Shown here: positions 18,305 to 27,469 of the stretch, piece by piece
How the letters are laid out: the number at the start of each line of letters is the position of its first letter
Numbering within the stretch: position 1 is the first letter of the stretch
Assembly: GCF_000808535.1 (NCBI RefSeq)
Contig: NZ_JWLV01000050.1
Span: forward strand, 1-40,215
Source of the DNA: Vibrio sinaloensis
GTDB taxonomy: Bacteria; Pseudomonadota; Gammaproteobacteria; Enterobacterales; Vibrionaceae
Direction of reading: 5' to 3'
Length of the DNA: 40,215 nt
Notes under the pieces: generated by a model
What the model was told of the DNA's origin: nothing
Database searches by the model: none
What the model saw: the letters and a program-made list of their open reading frames with translations, nothing else
Position numbers and translations under genes: made by a program

Positions 18305-19111
18305 CTACTGCCCAGACCTTTTCTCTTCTCGCTTTATCTGGTTCCAATGCTCGTCCAACTCTTGCAACGAACAGTCTTGTAACGCTTTATTCTGCTCCGC
18401 GACCTTTCCCTCAACGGCTTTAAAGCGGCGCACAAATTTTAAGTTGGCTTTGCTCAAAGCGGCTTCTGGATTAACCTGTACATGACGAGCTAAATTCACC
18501 GTTGCAAAGAGTAAATCACCGATTTCTAGCTCTAGGTTGTCTTGATTTACATCGACTTGAAGCGCTTCGTCCATGACTTCATCTATCTCTTCGTGAACTT
18601 TCTCTGCAACAGGTCCTAACGAATCCCAATCAAAGCCGAATTTCGCGCATTTTTTCTGGATCTTTGTAGCACGAGAAAGAGCTGGTAGAGAATTTGGTAT
18701 TGAGTCTAGGATACTTTGCTCTGTTTTGCCTACTTCTGCTTTTTCTTTTGCTTTTTCGGCTTCCCAGTTGGCCTTAATTTCTTCATCTGACGCAAACTCC
18801 ACATCGGAAAACACATGCGGATGACGACGTGTCAGTTTCTCATTTACAGTTTCCACAACCTCTGAAAAGTCAAACAACCCCTGCTCTTTGGCTAGCTGGC
18901 TATAAAAAACTACCTGAAACAGCAAATCGCCAAGCTCTTCTTTGAGATTTGGCCAGTCGCGATTGTGAATCGCATCGACCACTTCATAGGTCTCTTCAAT
19001 GGTGTGCGGGACAATAGTGTCAAAGCTCTGCTGTCGGTCCCATGGACAACCATTTTCTGGGTCACGAAGCTGCGCCATGATTTGCTCTAACTGCTCAATT
19101 GGATGGCTCAT
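18305..19111 (-). CDS. mazG: Nucleoside triphosphate pyrophosphohydrolase MazG
   Basis: MazG hydrolyses NTPs and dNTPs to monophosphates. In E. coli it counters (p)ppGpp build-up and cell death from MazEF. Two tandem MazG folds are visible: EETYEVVDAI with EELGDLLFQVVFY in the first half, and EIDEVMDEAL with LEIGDLLFATVN in the second, both with the E-E-x-D metal-binding pattern. I start at 19111 (MSHPIEQLEQIMAQLRDP), preceded by AAGGAAGAAG; the frame runs upstream to 19186, but that part has no family similarity and overlaps the relA terminator. Length 268, against 263 in E. coli. Confidence 0.95.
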   Translation of the reverse strand: MSHPIEQLEQIMAQLRDPENGCPWDRQQSFDTIVPHTIEETYEVVDAIHNRDWPNLKEELGDLLFQVVFYSQLAKEQGLFDFSEVVETVNEKLTRRHPHVFSDVEFASDEEIKANWEAEKAKEKAEVGKTEQSILDSIPNSLPALSRATKIQKKCAKFGFDWDSLGPVAEKVHEEIDEVMDEALQVDVNQDNLELEIGDLLFATVNLARHVQVNPEAALSKANLKFVRRFKAVEGKVAEQNKALQDCSLQELDEHWNQIKREEKRSGQ

Positions 19112-19160
19112 ATTTCTTCTTCCTTTAAACCTTCTATCTAAAGCACTGTCATTCAAATAA

Positions 19161-19190
19161 AAAGGTGAGCAGCCAAAACCACTCACCTTT
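19161..19190 (-). terminator. Rho-independent terminator after relA
   Basis: On the minus strand AAAGGTGAG and CTCACCTTT form a perfect 9-bp stem around a 12-base loop, followed by TTATTTG. It lies 31 bases past the relA stop, between relA and mazG. Confidence 0.75.
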
Positions 19191-19220
19191 AGGTTATCTA
19201 TCTATTACCTGAGCTGGAAA

Positions 19221-21440
19221 CTATCCCAATCTCTTGACCGACATGACATCTTTAATCTGTTCAACACGCTTCGATACGCGCTGGAGAATCTCAATGTTGG
19301 TTACTTCCAAATCGAAGTCCATGATGGAGAGCTGTTTACGATAATCGACGCGGCTCTTCATACTGGTGACTTTGATCTTTTCGTTGGCAAACAGTGTGGT
19401 GATATCTTTGAGTAAACCGCCGCGCTCCATTGCTTCCACACGAACGGTGAGGATGTATGAACCAACAAAACCGCTGCCCCAAACCGTATCAATAATCCGC
19501 TCTGGTGCGTGATGACGCAGCTCTTCCAGTTGTTCACAATCCGCGCGGTGAACTGAAATGCCGCGACCTTGCGTGATGTAACCCGCGATCTCATCACCGG
19601 GAATCGGCTGACAACAACGCGCGAGATGGGTCATAAGGTTATCGACCCCTTCAACCACTACCGCGTCTTTCTTAGGACGGCTTTGAACAGGCGCTTTGTT
19701 CTCTGCTTCTTGCAGTTTCTCTAGCGCTTGCTGATCTTCCTCTTCGGCGGTTGGTTTGTTTACTAGGGCGTTAATGTGGTTAATGATCTGGTTGATACGC
19801 AGATCACCACTGCCGACACCGACATAGAGCTCATCAGGCGTATTCATGTTGAAACGCTTGAGACCATATTGTTCAGCATCTTTGAGTGTTGCGCCAATCT
19901 TGGTGAGCTCTTGTTCTAAGATCTCACGACCTGCCTCAAGGTTTTTCTCACGACTCTGTTTACGGAACCAAGCGTTGATCTTGGCACGTGCACGCCCTGA
20001 GGTAACAAAGCCAGTCGATGGGTTTAACCAATCGCGCGATGGGTTTGGCTCTTTAGACGTAATGATTTCAACTTGATCGCCCATTTGCAGTTTGTGTGTA
20101 AACGGAACAATGCGTCCTGCCACTTTGGCACCAATACAACGGTGACCAACCATAGAGTGAATATGGTAAGCAAAATCAAGCGGCGTTGCGCCCATTGGCA
20201 GGTCAACAACATCACCGCGTGGCGTAAAGGCATAGACTCGGTCGTCGAAGACTTGGCTCCGCACTTCGTCAAGCATTTCACCAGAGTCTGACATCTCCTC
20301 TTGCCAATCGAGTAGTTTACGCAGCCATGTGATCTTCTCATCGTAACCACTGCGACCACCGCCCCCTTCTTTGTACTTCCAGTGTGCAGCCACGCCGAGT
20401 TCTGAATCTTCGTGCATCTCTTTGGTACGAATCTGGATCTCGATGGTTTTCCCTTCAGGTCCGAGAATAACCGTGTGAATCGACTGGTAGCCGTTTGGTT
20501 TCGGGTTTGCGACATAATCATCAAACTCGCTCGGAAGGTGCTTGTATTTGGTGTGCACAGCCCCTAATGCGGCGTAACAATCTTGCAGTTTGTCAGCAAT
20601 AATACGTACTGCTCGGACATCAAATAGCTCATCAAAAGCGAGCCCTTTTTTCTGCATTTTACGCCAAATGCTGTAGATGTGTTTCGGTCGACCACTGACC
20701 TCTGCATTGATCGATGATGCCTTCATTTCTGCGGTCAGATCATCGACAAAGTCTTTGATGTACTGTTCGCGGACAATTCGTCGCTCTGAGAGTTGTTTCG
20801 CTATTTGCTTGTAGGTTTCAGGGTGTTGGTAACGGAAAGCATAGTCTTCCATTTCCCACTTTAACTGACCGATACCTAAGCGGTTAGCCAGTGGCGCATA
20901 AATATTGGCACACTCTTTTGCGGCAGCTTGACGCACTTCTTCTGGCGCTTTTTTTACTTCGACAAGGTTAGCAATACGTTCTGCGAGTTTGATGATCACG
21001 CAACGGAAGTCATCAACCATCGCAAGTAGCATACGGCGGACATTATCTACCTGAGTCGAAGCCGCGCTGCCTTCCATCGTGACATTGAGCTGCCCCAACG
21101 CCGCCATTTCTTCAACCCCATCAATTAATTTGATGGTTTCTTTACCAAAATCTTCTTCCAGCTTTTCACGGTCATAGGCACCACTGGATACCAGCGGGAA
21201 TAACAAGGCAGCCACGAGGGTTGCCTTATCCATAGAAAGGGTAATTAAAATTTCGATCATTTCACGGCCACGCCATAACAGCAGCGGACCTTGTTCATGA
21301 TCTTGTAAAATGGTCTCGCATTGGCGGTACACCTCTTTGAGGCGTTTTGCTATCTTGGCGTCCTGATTCAGGCTCGCGATCCATTTATCTAGCTCAAACT
21401 GTTCGTCTTGGTTCAAATGTGCGCTTCTTACCGCAACCAT
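19221..21440 (-). CDS. relA: (p)ppGpp synthetase RelA
   Basis: RelA is the ribosome-associated enzyme that makes (p)ppGpp from GTP/GDP and ATP when uncharged tRNA sits in the A site. The 739-residue protein has a pseudo-hydrolase domain in which the catalytic HD is replaced (LVAALLFPLVSSGAYD near residue 80), so it should only synthesise. The synthetase domain (RPKHIYSIWRKMQKKG near 245) is followed by TGS (RVYAFTPRGDVVDLPMGATP near 400), a conserved Cys/His zinc-finger-like region (CCQPIPGDEIAGY near 610) and a C-terminal ACT domain (about 660-736). The start MVAVRSAH matches E. coli RelA. rlmD lies 69 bases upstream, so the two are probably co-transcribed. Confidence 0.98.
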   Translation of the reverse strand: MVAVRSAHLNQDEQFELDKWIASLNQDAKIAKRLKEVYRQCETILQDHEQGPLLLWRGREMIEILITLSMDKATLVAALLFPLVSSGAYDREKLEEDFGKETIKLIDGVEEMAALGQLNVTMEGSAASTQVDNVRRMLLAMVDDFRCVIIKLAERIANLVEVKKAPEEVRQAAAKECANIYAPLANRLGIGQLKWEMEDYAFRYQHPETYKQIAKQLSERRIVREQYIKDFVDDLTAEMKASSINAEVSGRPKHIYSIWRKMQKKGLAFDELFDVRAVRIIADKLQDCYAALGAVHTKYKHLPSEFDDYVANPKPNGYQSIHTVILGPEGKTIEIQIRTKEMHEDSELGVAAHWKYKEGGGGRSGYDEKITWLRKLLDWQEEMSDSGEMLDEVRSQVFDDRVYAFTPRGDVVDLPMGATPLDFAYHIHSMVGHRCIGAKVAGRIVPFTHKLQMGDQVEIITSKEPNPSRDWLNPSTGFVTSGRARAKINAWFRKQSREKNLEAGREILEQELTKIGATLKDAEQYGLKRFNMNTPDELYVGVGSGDLRINQIINHINALVNKPTAEEEDQQALEKLQEAENKAPVQSRPKKDAVVVEGVDNLMTHLARCCQPIPGDEIAGYITQGRGISVHRADCEQLEELRHHAPERIIDTVWGSGFVGSYILTVRVEAMERGGLLKDITTLFANEKIKVTSMKSRVDYRKQLSIMDFDLEVTNIEILQRVSKRVEQIKDVMSVKRLG

Positions 21441-21509
21441 CTCTTTCGTCCTAGTTTTTCGTTTTTCTTCGACTTATCCCAATGTCAGACTCACGACCGA
21501 CGGCTTTGT

Positions 21510-22829
21510 TCAGTCTTTAACAAAGAGCGCCATCGATTCTAGATGGCTAGTGTGAGGAAACATATCCAGCATACCTAACTTTCTCAATTGGAAGCCTTGG
21601 TTAAGTAGGCTTTGTGAGTCTCTGGCAAGGGTAGCAGGATTACAGGAAACATAAACGACTCTTGATGCTCCAAGGTCAGAAAGTTGATCTACGATACCGC
21701 TGGCCCCTGCTCTTGCTGGGTCGAGCAGTATTTTATCAAATTTTTCCGTCGCCCAGGGCTGACCAGACATATCTTGTTCCAAATTGGCTTGAAAGAAACG
21801 TGCATTCTCTAACTGGTTAATTTCCGCATTATGGGTCGCTTTTTCCACCATCGAATCAACCCCTTCAACACCAATCACAGAGCGCACTTTTTTCGCCATT
21901 GGTAAACTGAAGTTTCCTAGCCCGCAAAACAGATCCAACACTCTATCTTCTGCAGTTAAGTCAAGCCAGTTCAACGCCTGTTCGACCATCTTTTGGTTCA
22001 CATCTTGGTTGACTTGAATAAAGTTATTTGGCTCAAATGGAATGGTGACACCCGTTTCCAAATAGTGTGCTTGGTCACCCACAACACGATTCAAGACATC
22101 ACTTTGCGGCATCAAATACAAACTGACTTGCTGCTCTTTTGCAAACGCCTCAAGTGCCGCTTGGTCTTGCCCATCCAGTGCCTTCATATGGCGCAGTACA
22201 AGGACCCGAGTATTGTCCCCTTTTACCAATTCAATATGCCCCAAGTTCTCTTGATGACGGAATGTTTTTAGCAGCTCGAACAAAGGTGACATTAGCGTAT
22301 TTAAGCCAGCATCAAGCACGGGACAATCCACCACATTAACGATCTCTTTGCTTTGCTTCTTACGAAAACCAAACTGCAACTGACGCGATTTTTTATCCAC
22401 CTTCAAACTCACACGTGCACGTCGGCGATAACCGAGAGCTTCACCGACCAAAGGCGCTTCCAGTGCTGTCGTTTGGCCAGAAAACTTTCGCATCAACTGG
22501 GACAAGGTTTGCTGCTTGTGTTGCTGTTGTTTCTCCAAGCCAAGGTGCTGCATATTACAACCACCGCACACTTGATAATGGGGGCAAAAAGGCGCAATGC
22601 GCTCTGCACTTTCGGTCTGAATCTTAATCAAGTTCGCGCGGGCAAATTTGCTTTTACTTTCGGTAATTTGCACCAAGACTTGTTCTTGCGGTAACGCCCC
22701 TTCGATAAAGATGGGCTTTTTATTTTGATAGGCGATACCAGCGCCATGGTGATCGAGTTTTTCGACCAAGACGGATTGGTGCTTCGTGTTTACTTGAGTT
22801 TTCTTCTTTGGTTGGAAAAAACGCGCCAT
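21510..22829 (-). CDS. rlmD: 23S rRNA m5U1939 methyltransferase RlmD (RumA)
   Basis: RlmD methylates U1939 of 23S rRNA using S-adenosylmethionine. Its parts appear in order: a TRAM domain (about 14-72), a 4Fe-4S cluster site (C82, C88, C91 in FCPHYQVCGGCNMQ, and a fourth Cys in VVDCPVLD near 165), the SAM-binding region (VLDLFCGLGNFSLP near 295), and the nucleophile Cys in VYVSCNPATLARD near 395. Length 439 matches the family. It is the first gene of the rlmD-relA run and diverges from barA. Confidence 0.97.
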   Translation of the reverse strand: MARFFQPKKKTQVNTKHQSVLVEKLDHHGAGIAYQNKKPIFIEGALPQEQVLVQITESKSKFARANLIKIQTESAERIAPFCPHYQVCGGCNMQHLGLEKQQQHKQQTLSQLMRKFSGQTTALEAPLVGEALGYRRRARVSLKVDKKSRQLQFGFRKKQSKEIVNVVDCPVLDAGLNTLMSPLFELLKTFRHQENLGHIELVKGDNTRVLVLRHMKALDGQDQAALEAFAKEQQVSLYLMPQSDVLNRVVGDQAHYLETGVTIPFEPNNFIQVNQDVNQKMVEQALNWLDLTAEDRVLDLFCGLGNFSLPMAKKVRSVIGVEGVDSMVEKATHNAEINQLENARFFQANLEQDMSGQPWATEKFDKILLDPARAGASGIVDQLSDLGASRVVYVSCNPATLARDSQSLLNQGFQLRKLGMLDMFPHTSHLESMALFVKD

Positions 22830-22987
22830 GCTCTGTGCCTTAATTGCTCGAATTGCTGTTCAGGTTCCACCTTTTGTGCCTGAATCATTGTGTGAGCTGA
22901 CCGAGTTGATTATGCTTAAGGACTCGGCAGTCTCATCTTTATATTGCGACTATTTTCCCATATCCACACCACGATGTTTAGACAATA

Positions 22988-25777
22988 ATGACAAGATATG
23001 GCTTACGCGCCCGCGTTATTACCTTAACTTTAGCGCCAACGCTGATCATCGGATTGCTCCTCAGTGCGTTTTTCTCATTCAACCGATACCACGACCTTGA
23101 ACTTCAGGTGTACAACTCGGGCTTAAATATTATTGAACCACTCGCGATTGCCAGCGAAGAAGGTCTTAAAAATAATAGTCGAGAGTCTGTCAGACGCATC
23201 ATCAGTTACGCACACAGGAAGAACTCTAAATTTGTTCGAAGCATCGCGGTTTTCGACTACAACCACGAATTGTTTGTCACCTCTAACTTTCACCCGAATT
23301 TTGAGTCTTTGACTTATCCGAAACAAGAAGCCATCCCTCTGCTGGGCAATTCCACGCTCAGTGACAATACCTTAATTATGCGCGCCCCCGTTATTGCTGA
23401 GTCTGGGCTAATTGCCACAAATCGCGGCAAAGAAAACACGCCAGCACTTGGCTACGTCGCCGTCGAATTGGACTTATCATCGCTTCGCCTTCAGCAGTAC
23501 CAAGAGGTTTTTTCGGCGGTTCTTGTTCTTCTGATTGGTCTTGGACTTTCTGCGGTCTTTGCCTATCGGCTCATGTATGACGTGACGCGACCGATTTCTC
23601 ATATGAAAAATATGGTCGACCGAATTCGCCGCGGCCACCTTGATGTGCGAATCGAAGGCAAAATGCACGGTGAGCTCGACTCGTTAAAAAACGGTATCAA
23701 CGCCATGGCGGTATCCCTGTCGGAATATCACGTCGAGATGCAGCACAGTATCGATCAAGCGACTTCCGATTTACGCGAAACTTTAGAGCAGCTTGAGATT
23801 CAAAACGTAGAGTTAGACATTGCCAAAAAACGGGCTCAAGAAGCGGCTCGAGTAAAGTCTGAATTCTTAGCCAATATGTCTCATGAGCTGCGCACGCCGT
23901 TAAATGGCGTTATTGGCTTTACGCGTCAGATGCTAAAAACCAAGCTGACTAATAGCCAAACCGATTATTTGAATACCATTGAAAAATCAGCGACCAATCT
24001 ACTCAACATCATCAACGACATTTTGGATTTCTCTAAGCTAGAAGCCGGCAAGCTCGCACTAGAAAGCATCCCGTTTGATTTCCAAGAATCGCTTGAAGAA
24101 GTGGTCAGCTTGCAAGCCACTAGCGCCCATGAAAAAGGGCTAGAACTCACATTGAAGATTGATCCGAAGATTCCAGCGGGTCTAGTCGGAGATTCCTTAC
24201 GTATTCAACAAGTACTGACTAACTTGGTTGGCAACTCCATCAAATTCACCGAGCACGGAAATATCGACATTAGCGTTGAAATGCGCTCTCAAAAAGAAGA
24301 TGTGGTTGAGCTGCAGTTTATGGTTCGAGACACTGGTATCGGTATCTCTGAGCGACAGCAAGCACAGCTTTTCCAAGCCTTTAGTCAAGCTGATGCGAGT
24401 ATCTCTCGTCGCTATGGCGGTACAGGATTGGGTTTGGTCATCACACAAAAACTGGTCAGCCAGATGGGCGGGGAAATCAGCTTAACCAGTCGCCTTCACC
24501 AAGGCTCTACATTCTGGTTCACTTTGCGTTTGCACTCGACAGATATGCCCGTTACCGAGATGGTCGATACAGACAGCTTGAAGCAGCGCTCGCTTCTTTT
24601 GGTCGAACCAAATATGCAGGCGGCGTCTGTGACCCAGCAACAGTTAGTACAAGCAGGTCTGGTTGTGACCTATCGCTCTGCACTACCGGAAGATGCTGAG
24701 CAATTCGACTATGTTCTGCTCAACTTAGCGCCTAATCGTGAACACGAAACCTCCGCAGTCGAGCAGCAAGTTGAGCATGCTCTGCGTTGTGCACCGCATG
24801 TCGTTGTCGGCGTACCGAGTACCGCACTGGCTCTCTCCGATGACTTGATTCAGTCTTACCCGATTCACTGCATTACTAAGCCTCTGTCTCGTAAGCGTTT
24901 ACTGCAAACACTCTCGGCGAATCAAGATAATTTGCCAGTCATCGAGCCCGAAGTCATTGTTCAAGACGAGACATTGCCACTGACGGTGATGGCTGTCGAT
25001 GACAACCCTGCTAACTTGAAACTCATTAGCGCCTTGCTCCAAGAACGCGTTGAACATGTGATTACCTGCACCAATGGTCTTGATGCTGTGAAGCAAGCTC
25101 AGGAACGTCACTTTGATATTATTCTGATGGATATTCAGATGCCACATATGGACGGAGTCACCGCTTGCGAAGAGATTAAGAAGACTCAACTCAACGCCAA
25201 TACCCCTGTGATTGCGGTAACCGCCCATGCAATGACTGGAGAGCGAGATCGTTTACTCAAAGCCGGCATGGATGACTATTTAACCAAGCCAATCGAAGAA
25301 CACGTATTACAACAAGTGTTGATGCATTGGAGCCCGCAAACGACAGATGCACAAATAGAAAAATTGGATCTATCCGCTCAACCCGACCCGTTTGAGCCGA
25401 CCGCGTCCACAACCGCGACACACTCGAATATGATCATTGATTGGCAGGCGGCATTGAAACAATCCGCCAACAAAGAAGATCTTGCCAAAGATATGTTGCA
25501 GATGCTTGTGGACTCTATTCCAGAGGTTGTCGATGTCGTCGACAACGCACTTGAAGAGGAGTCCATCGACACTGAACTGTTGATTCATCATGTGCACAAA
25601 CTGCATGGAAGTAGCTCTTACTGCGGTGTACCAAGACTGAAAACAGTCTGTGCAACTATTGAAAAAGAATTACGCTCAGGGACTCAAATCGAAGACCTAG
25701 AGCCAGAGTTGCTTGAACTACAAGATGAAATGGAAAAAGTGGTCGCCAGTGCGCAGCCCTATTTGAAAAAAAGCTAA
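22988..25777 (+). CDS. barA: Hybrid sensor histidine kinase BarA (VarS in Vibrio)
   Basis: BarA/VarS phosphorylates UvrY/VarA, which drives the Csr small RNAs and so central carbon use, quorum sensing and virulence. The 929-residue protein has TM1 (about 10-31), a periplasmic sensor (about 32-168), TM2 (about 170-192), HAMP, a HisKA box with H299 in NMSHELRTPLNG, and an ATPase domain (VGNSIKF, RDTGIGIS, RYGGTGLGL). A degenerate first receiver (about 535-640, no clear phospho-Asp) precedes a full receiver with D715 (LMDIQMPHMDG) and a C-terminal HPt domain with H870 (VHKLHGSSSYCG). The start MTRYGLRARV mirrors E. coli BarA. Confidence 0.97.
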   Translation: MTRYGLRARVITLTLAPTLIIGLLLSAFFSFNRYHDLELQVYNSGLNIIEPLAIASEEGLKNNSRESVRRIISYAHRKNSKFVRSIAVFDYNHELFVTSNFHPNFESLTYPKQEAIPLLGNSTLSDNTLIMRAPVIAESGLIATNRGKENTPALGYVAVELDLSSLRLQQYQEVFSAVLVLLIGLGLSAVFAYRLMYDVTRPISHMKNMVDRIRRGHLDVRIEGKMHGELDSLKNGINAMAVSLSEYHVEMQHSIDQATSDLRETLEQLEIQNVELDIAKKRAQEAARVKSEFLANMSHELRTPLNGVIGFTRQMLKTKLTNSQTDYLNTIEKSATNLLNIINDILDFSKLEAGKLALESIPFDFQESLEEVVSLQATSAHEKGLELTLKIDPKIPAGLVGDSLRIQQVLTNLVGNSIKFTEHGNIDISVEMRSQKEDVVELQFMVRDTGIGISERQQAQLFQAFSQADASISRRYGGTGLGLVITQKLVSQMGGEISLTSRLHQGSTFWFTLRLHSTDMPVTEMVDTDSLKQRSLLLVEPNMQAASVTQQQLVQAGLVVTYRSALPEDAEQFDYVLLNLAPNREHETSAVEQQVEHALRCAPHVVVGVPSTALALSDDLIQSYPIHCITKPLSRKRLLQTLSANQDNLPVIEPEVIVQDETLPLTVMAVDDNPANLKLISALLQERVEHVITCTNGLDAVKQAQERHFDIILMDIQMPHMDGVTACEEIKKTQLNANTPVIAVTAHAMTGERDRLLKAGMDDYLTKPIEEHVLQQVLMHWSPQTTDAQIEKLDLSAQPDPFEPTASTTATHSNMIIDWQAALKQSANKEDLAKDMLQMLVDSIPEVVDVVDNALEEESIDTELLIHHVHKLHGSSSYCGVPRLKTVCATIEKELRSGTQIEDLEPELLELQDEMEKVVASAQPYLKKS

Positions 25778-25789
25778 CGTAGCCTAAAC

Positions 25790-25818
25790 CTGAGGCATGG
25801 CATCTATCCATGCCTCAG
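25790..25818. terminator. Bidirectional hairpin between barA and the GGDEF gene
   Basis: CTGAGGCATGG and CCATGCCTCAG form a perfect 11-bp stem with a 7-base loop in the short convergent gap. It overlaps the last codon of the GGDEF gene. T tracts are weak on both sides. Confidence 0.55.
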
Positions 25819-27056
25819 TGCGCAGTTTGCTCTCCGCGGTAGAAGTGATAACTGTTCTTACCCTCTTGCTTCACCTGATACATCGCTTGGTCTGCTCGGT
25901 GTAGCAGTTTCTCGATTACTATGCCTTTACTTGCTTGTACCGCAATCCCGACACTACAGCCAACATTAATCGAGTTGCCATTATAGACAGAAGGCAAATT
26001 GGCGAGGTCAATAGCCTGCTGAGCGACTGTCGAGAGTAGATTGTGGTCATTGTTTTGAAGCACTAGATACATAACAAACTCATCACCACCGATACGACCC
26101 ACGATACCCGGTACATTACTCTTGGACTGTAGGTCAGAGAATCGACTGGCAATTTCAGTCAATATTAGGTCTCCCGCGGCGTGGCCATGAGTGTCATTGA
26201 CGGCTTTGAAGCCATCCAAATCGATCAACAGCAGCGCGATGTATTGGCTGGTGCGAGACGCTTGCTCTACATACTTTTCACACCCTAAGCGGTTCTTCAA
26301 TCCTGTAAGAATATCTTGCTCCGCCATGTTGCGATAATAGTGCTCCCAGTGCTCAATTTGAGAACGTAACTCTCGTTCTCGTTCAATTGCTTGGCGCGAG
26401 TTTTCTATAAAGGTATTCACACTATGAATCACCACGCCGAGCTCGTTGTTCTGGTTTTCAACATCGATGGGAATCTTCTTTGGATTCTCTGGTGTTGCGG
26501 TGTACATTGCCTCCGATAGCTCAGCAAGGGGTTTACCGACTATCTTCTTAAAAACCCATGTTAGCGCGATCACCGTCACTAGAAATTGAATAAAAACGAA
26601 CATCACTTGATTAAACACTTGAGATAAGGTCGTTTTTTGTAATGCGGTGTGATTGTTGTGGACATAGAGAGTGCCCAACGGTTCCCCATTTGTAGGCGAG
26701 TAAAGACGGTAAGTATTCGCATGCGCCCACAAATCTTTCTCTTCAAGCGTTAGATGGTTTGACGCAAATGAAATGCCATCATCACTCTCCAAACGAACCG
26801 CATCTATTTCTTCGTGCAGCAATAATGCAGAGATCACTTCATCGGCAATTTCGGCGTTGTTCACATACAATGCAATCGCGGCAGAGCCGGATAATGACAA
26901 TACCAACTTCTGCTCTAACTCTTTATGTTCCTTATCCGCTTGCGCAAAACCTACTGGAATCATTATCAACAGAATAACGACCAAGTAAGAAAGTGCCAAT
27001 ATCGTAATGATTTTCAGCAGTTTATTGGAAAGAGAGTTGAGCTTAGGTTTATTCAT
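25815..27056 (-). CDS. Membrane-bound GGDEF diguanylate cyclase
   Basis: The 413-residue inner-membrane protein has TM1 (about 14-36), a periplasmic region of about 110 residues, TM2 (about 150-170), a HAMP-like linker, and a GGDEF domain. The active site is intact: DLDGFKAVNDTHGHAAGD (about 279-296) and RIGGDEF (GGDEF at 323-327). The four residues at the usual I-site position are NVPG instead of RxxD, so product inhibition is not expected. It should make cyclic-di-GMP from two GTP. Its start overlaps the end of the small periplasmic gene upstream by 8 bases, so translation is coupled and its signal may come from that protein. The ligand is unknown. Confidence 0.92.
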   Translation of the reverse strand: MNKPKLNSLSNKLLKIITILALSYLVVILLIMIPVGFAQADKEHKELEQKLVLSLSGSAAIALYVNNAEIADEVISALLLHEEIDAVRLESDDGISFASNHLTLEEKDLWAHANTYRLYSPTNGEPLGTLYVHNNHTALQKTTLSQVFNQVMFVFIQFLVTVIALTWVFKKIVGKPLAELSEAMYTATPENPKKIPIDVENQNNELGVVIHSVNTFIENSRQAIERERELRSQIEHWEHYYRNMAEQDILTGLKNRLGCEKYVEQASRTSQYIALLLIDLDGFKAVNDTHGHAAGDLILTEIASRFSDLQSKSNVPGIVGRIGGDEFVMYLVLQNNDHNLLSTVAQQAIDLANLPSVYNGNSINVGCSVGIAVQASKGIVIEKLLHRADQAMYQVKQEGKNSYHFYRGEQTAH

Positions 27057-27459
27057 CGATGAAAAGTGCCACCTTAACCCCTGAGTTTTCAGGCGGTTTT
27101 TCTGTCATGTAGCCAATGGCTTGTGGATTCTCTATTACTTTTTCGAGCAAGGCTTGAGTTGAATCGACTTCTTCAGGTGCCCTCATGCTTCCTGAAAATT
27201 TTAGTTTTGCCCAGTACGCATTCACCTGACTCTCACGCATGTTCGCCACGGTGGCAAAAAAACGTCTCCGCTCTTCACCAGTTCGGTCAAGCACTTGGTC
27301 AACATATGACGACCCCAATACTTTTTTTCTGCCCAGATAGACATCCGCAATATCATCAACATCAAACGCGGCGATGCTACTCTCTTCGCTCACCACCACA
27401 TAAAAGCCGGCGAAAGTGTGAGAGGATAGGAACAGAAGGAGGAAGCTTAAATATTTCAT
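27049..27459 (-). CDS. Small PstS-like periplasmic substrate-binding protein
   Basis: The 136-residue product has a signal peptide (MKYLSFLLLFLSSHTFA) and resembles a single lobe of phosphate-binding-like periplasmic proteins (the short PBP-like family annotated as phosphate ABC transporter substrate-binding). Features include DVDDIADVYLGRKKVLGSS, a basic RTGEERRRFFATV helix, YWAKLKFSG and NPQAIGYMTE. Such proteins are about half the length of true PstS, and no ABC permease or ATPase is nearby, so transport is unlikely. I infer a sensing or adaptor role for the membrane GGDEF protein encoded immediately downstream with an 8-base overlap; the porin gene is 10 bases upstream. Confidence 0.8.
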   Translation of the reverse strand: MKYLSFLLLFLSSHTFAGFYVVVSEESSIAAFDVDDIADVYLGRKKVLGSSYVDQVLDRTGEERRRFFATVANMRESQVNAYWAKLKFSGSMRAPEEVDSTQALLEKVIENPQAIGYMTEKPPENSGVKVALFIDE

Positions 27460-27469
27460 CTCAGCCTCC

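Noticed and set aside
20024..20524. A 166-codon frame in relA, same strand, another phase
   Set aside because: It sits fully inside the TGS/synthetase part of relA, and the product is a basic, Cys-scattered shadow.
22415..22694. Cys- and His-rich plus-strand frames opposite rlmD
   Set aside because: They only reflect the reverse of the rlmD 4Fe-4S and TRAM coding region.
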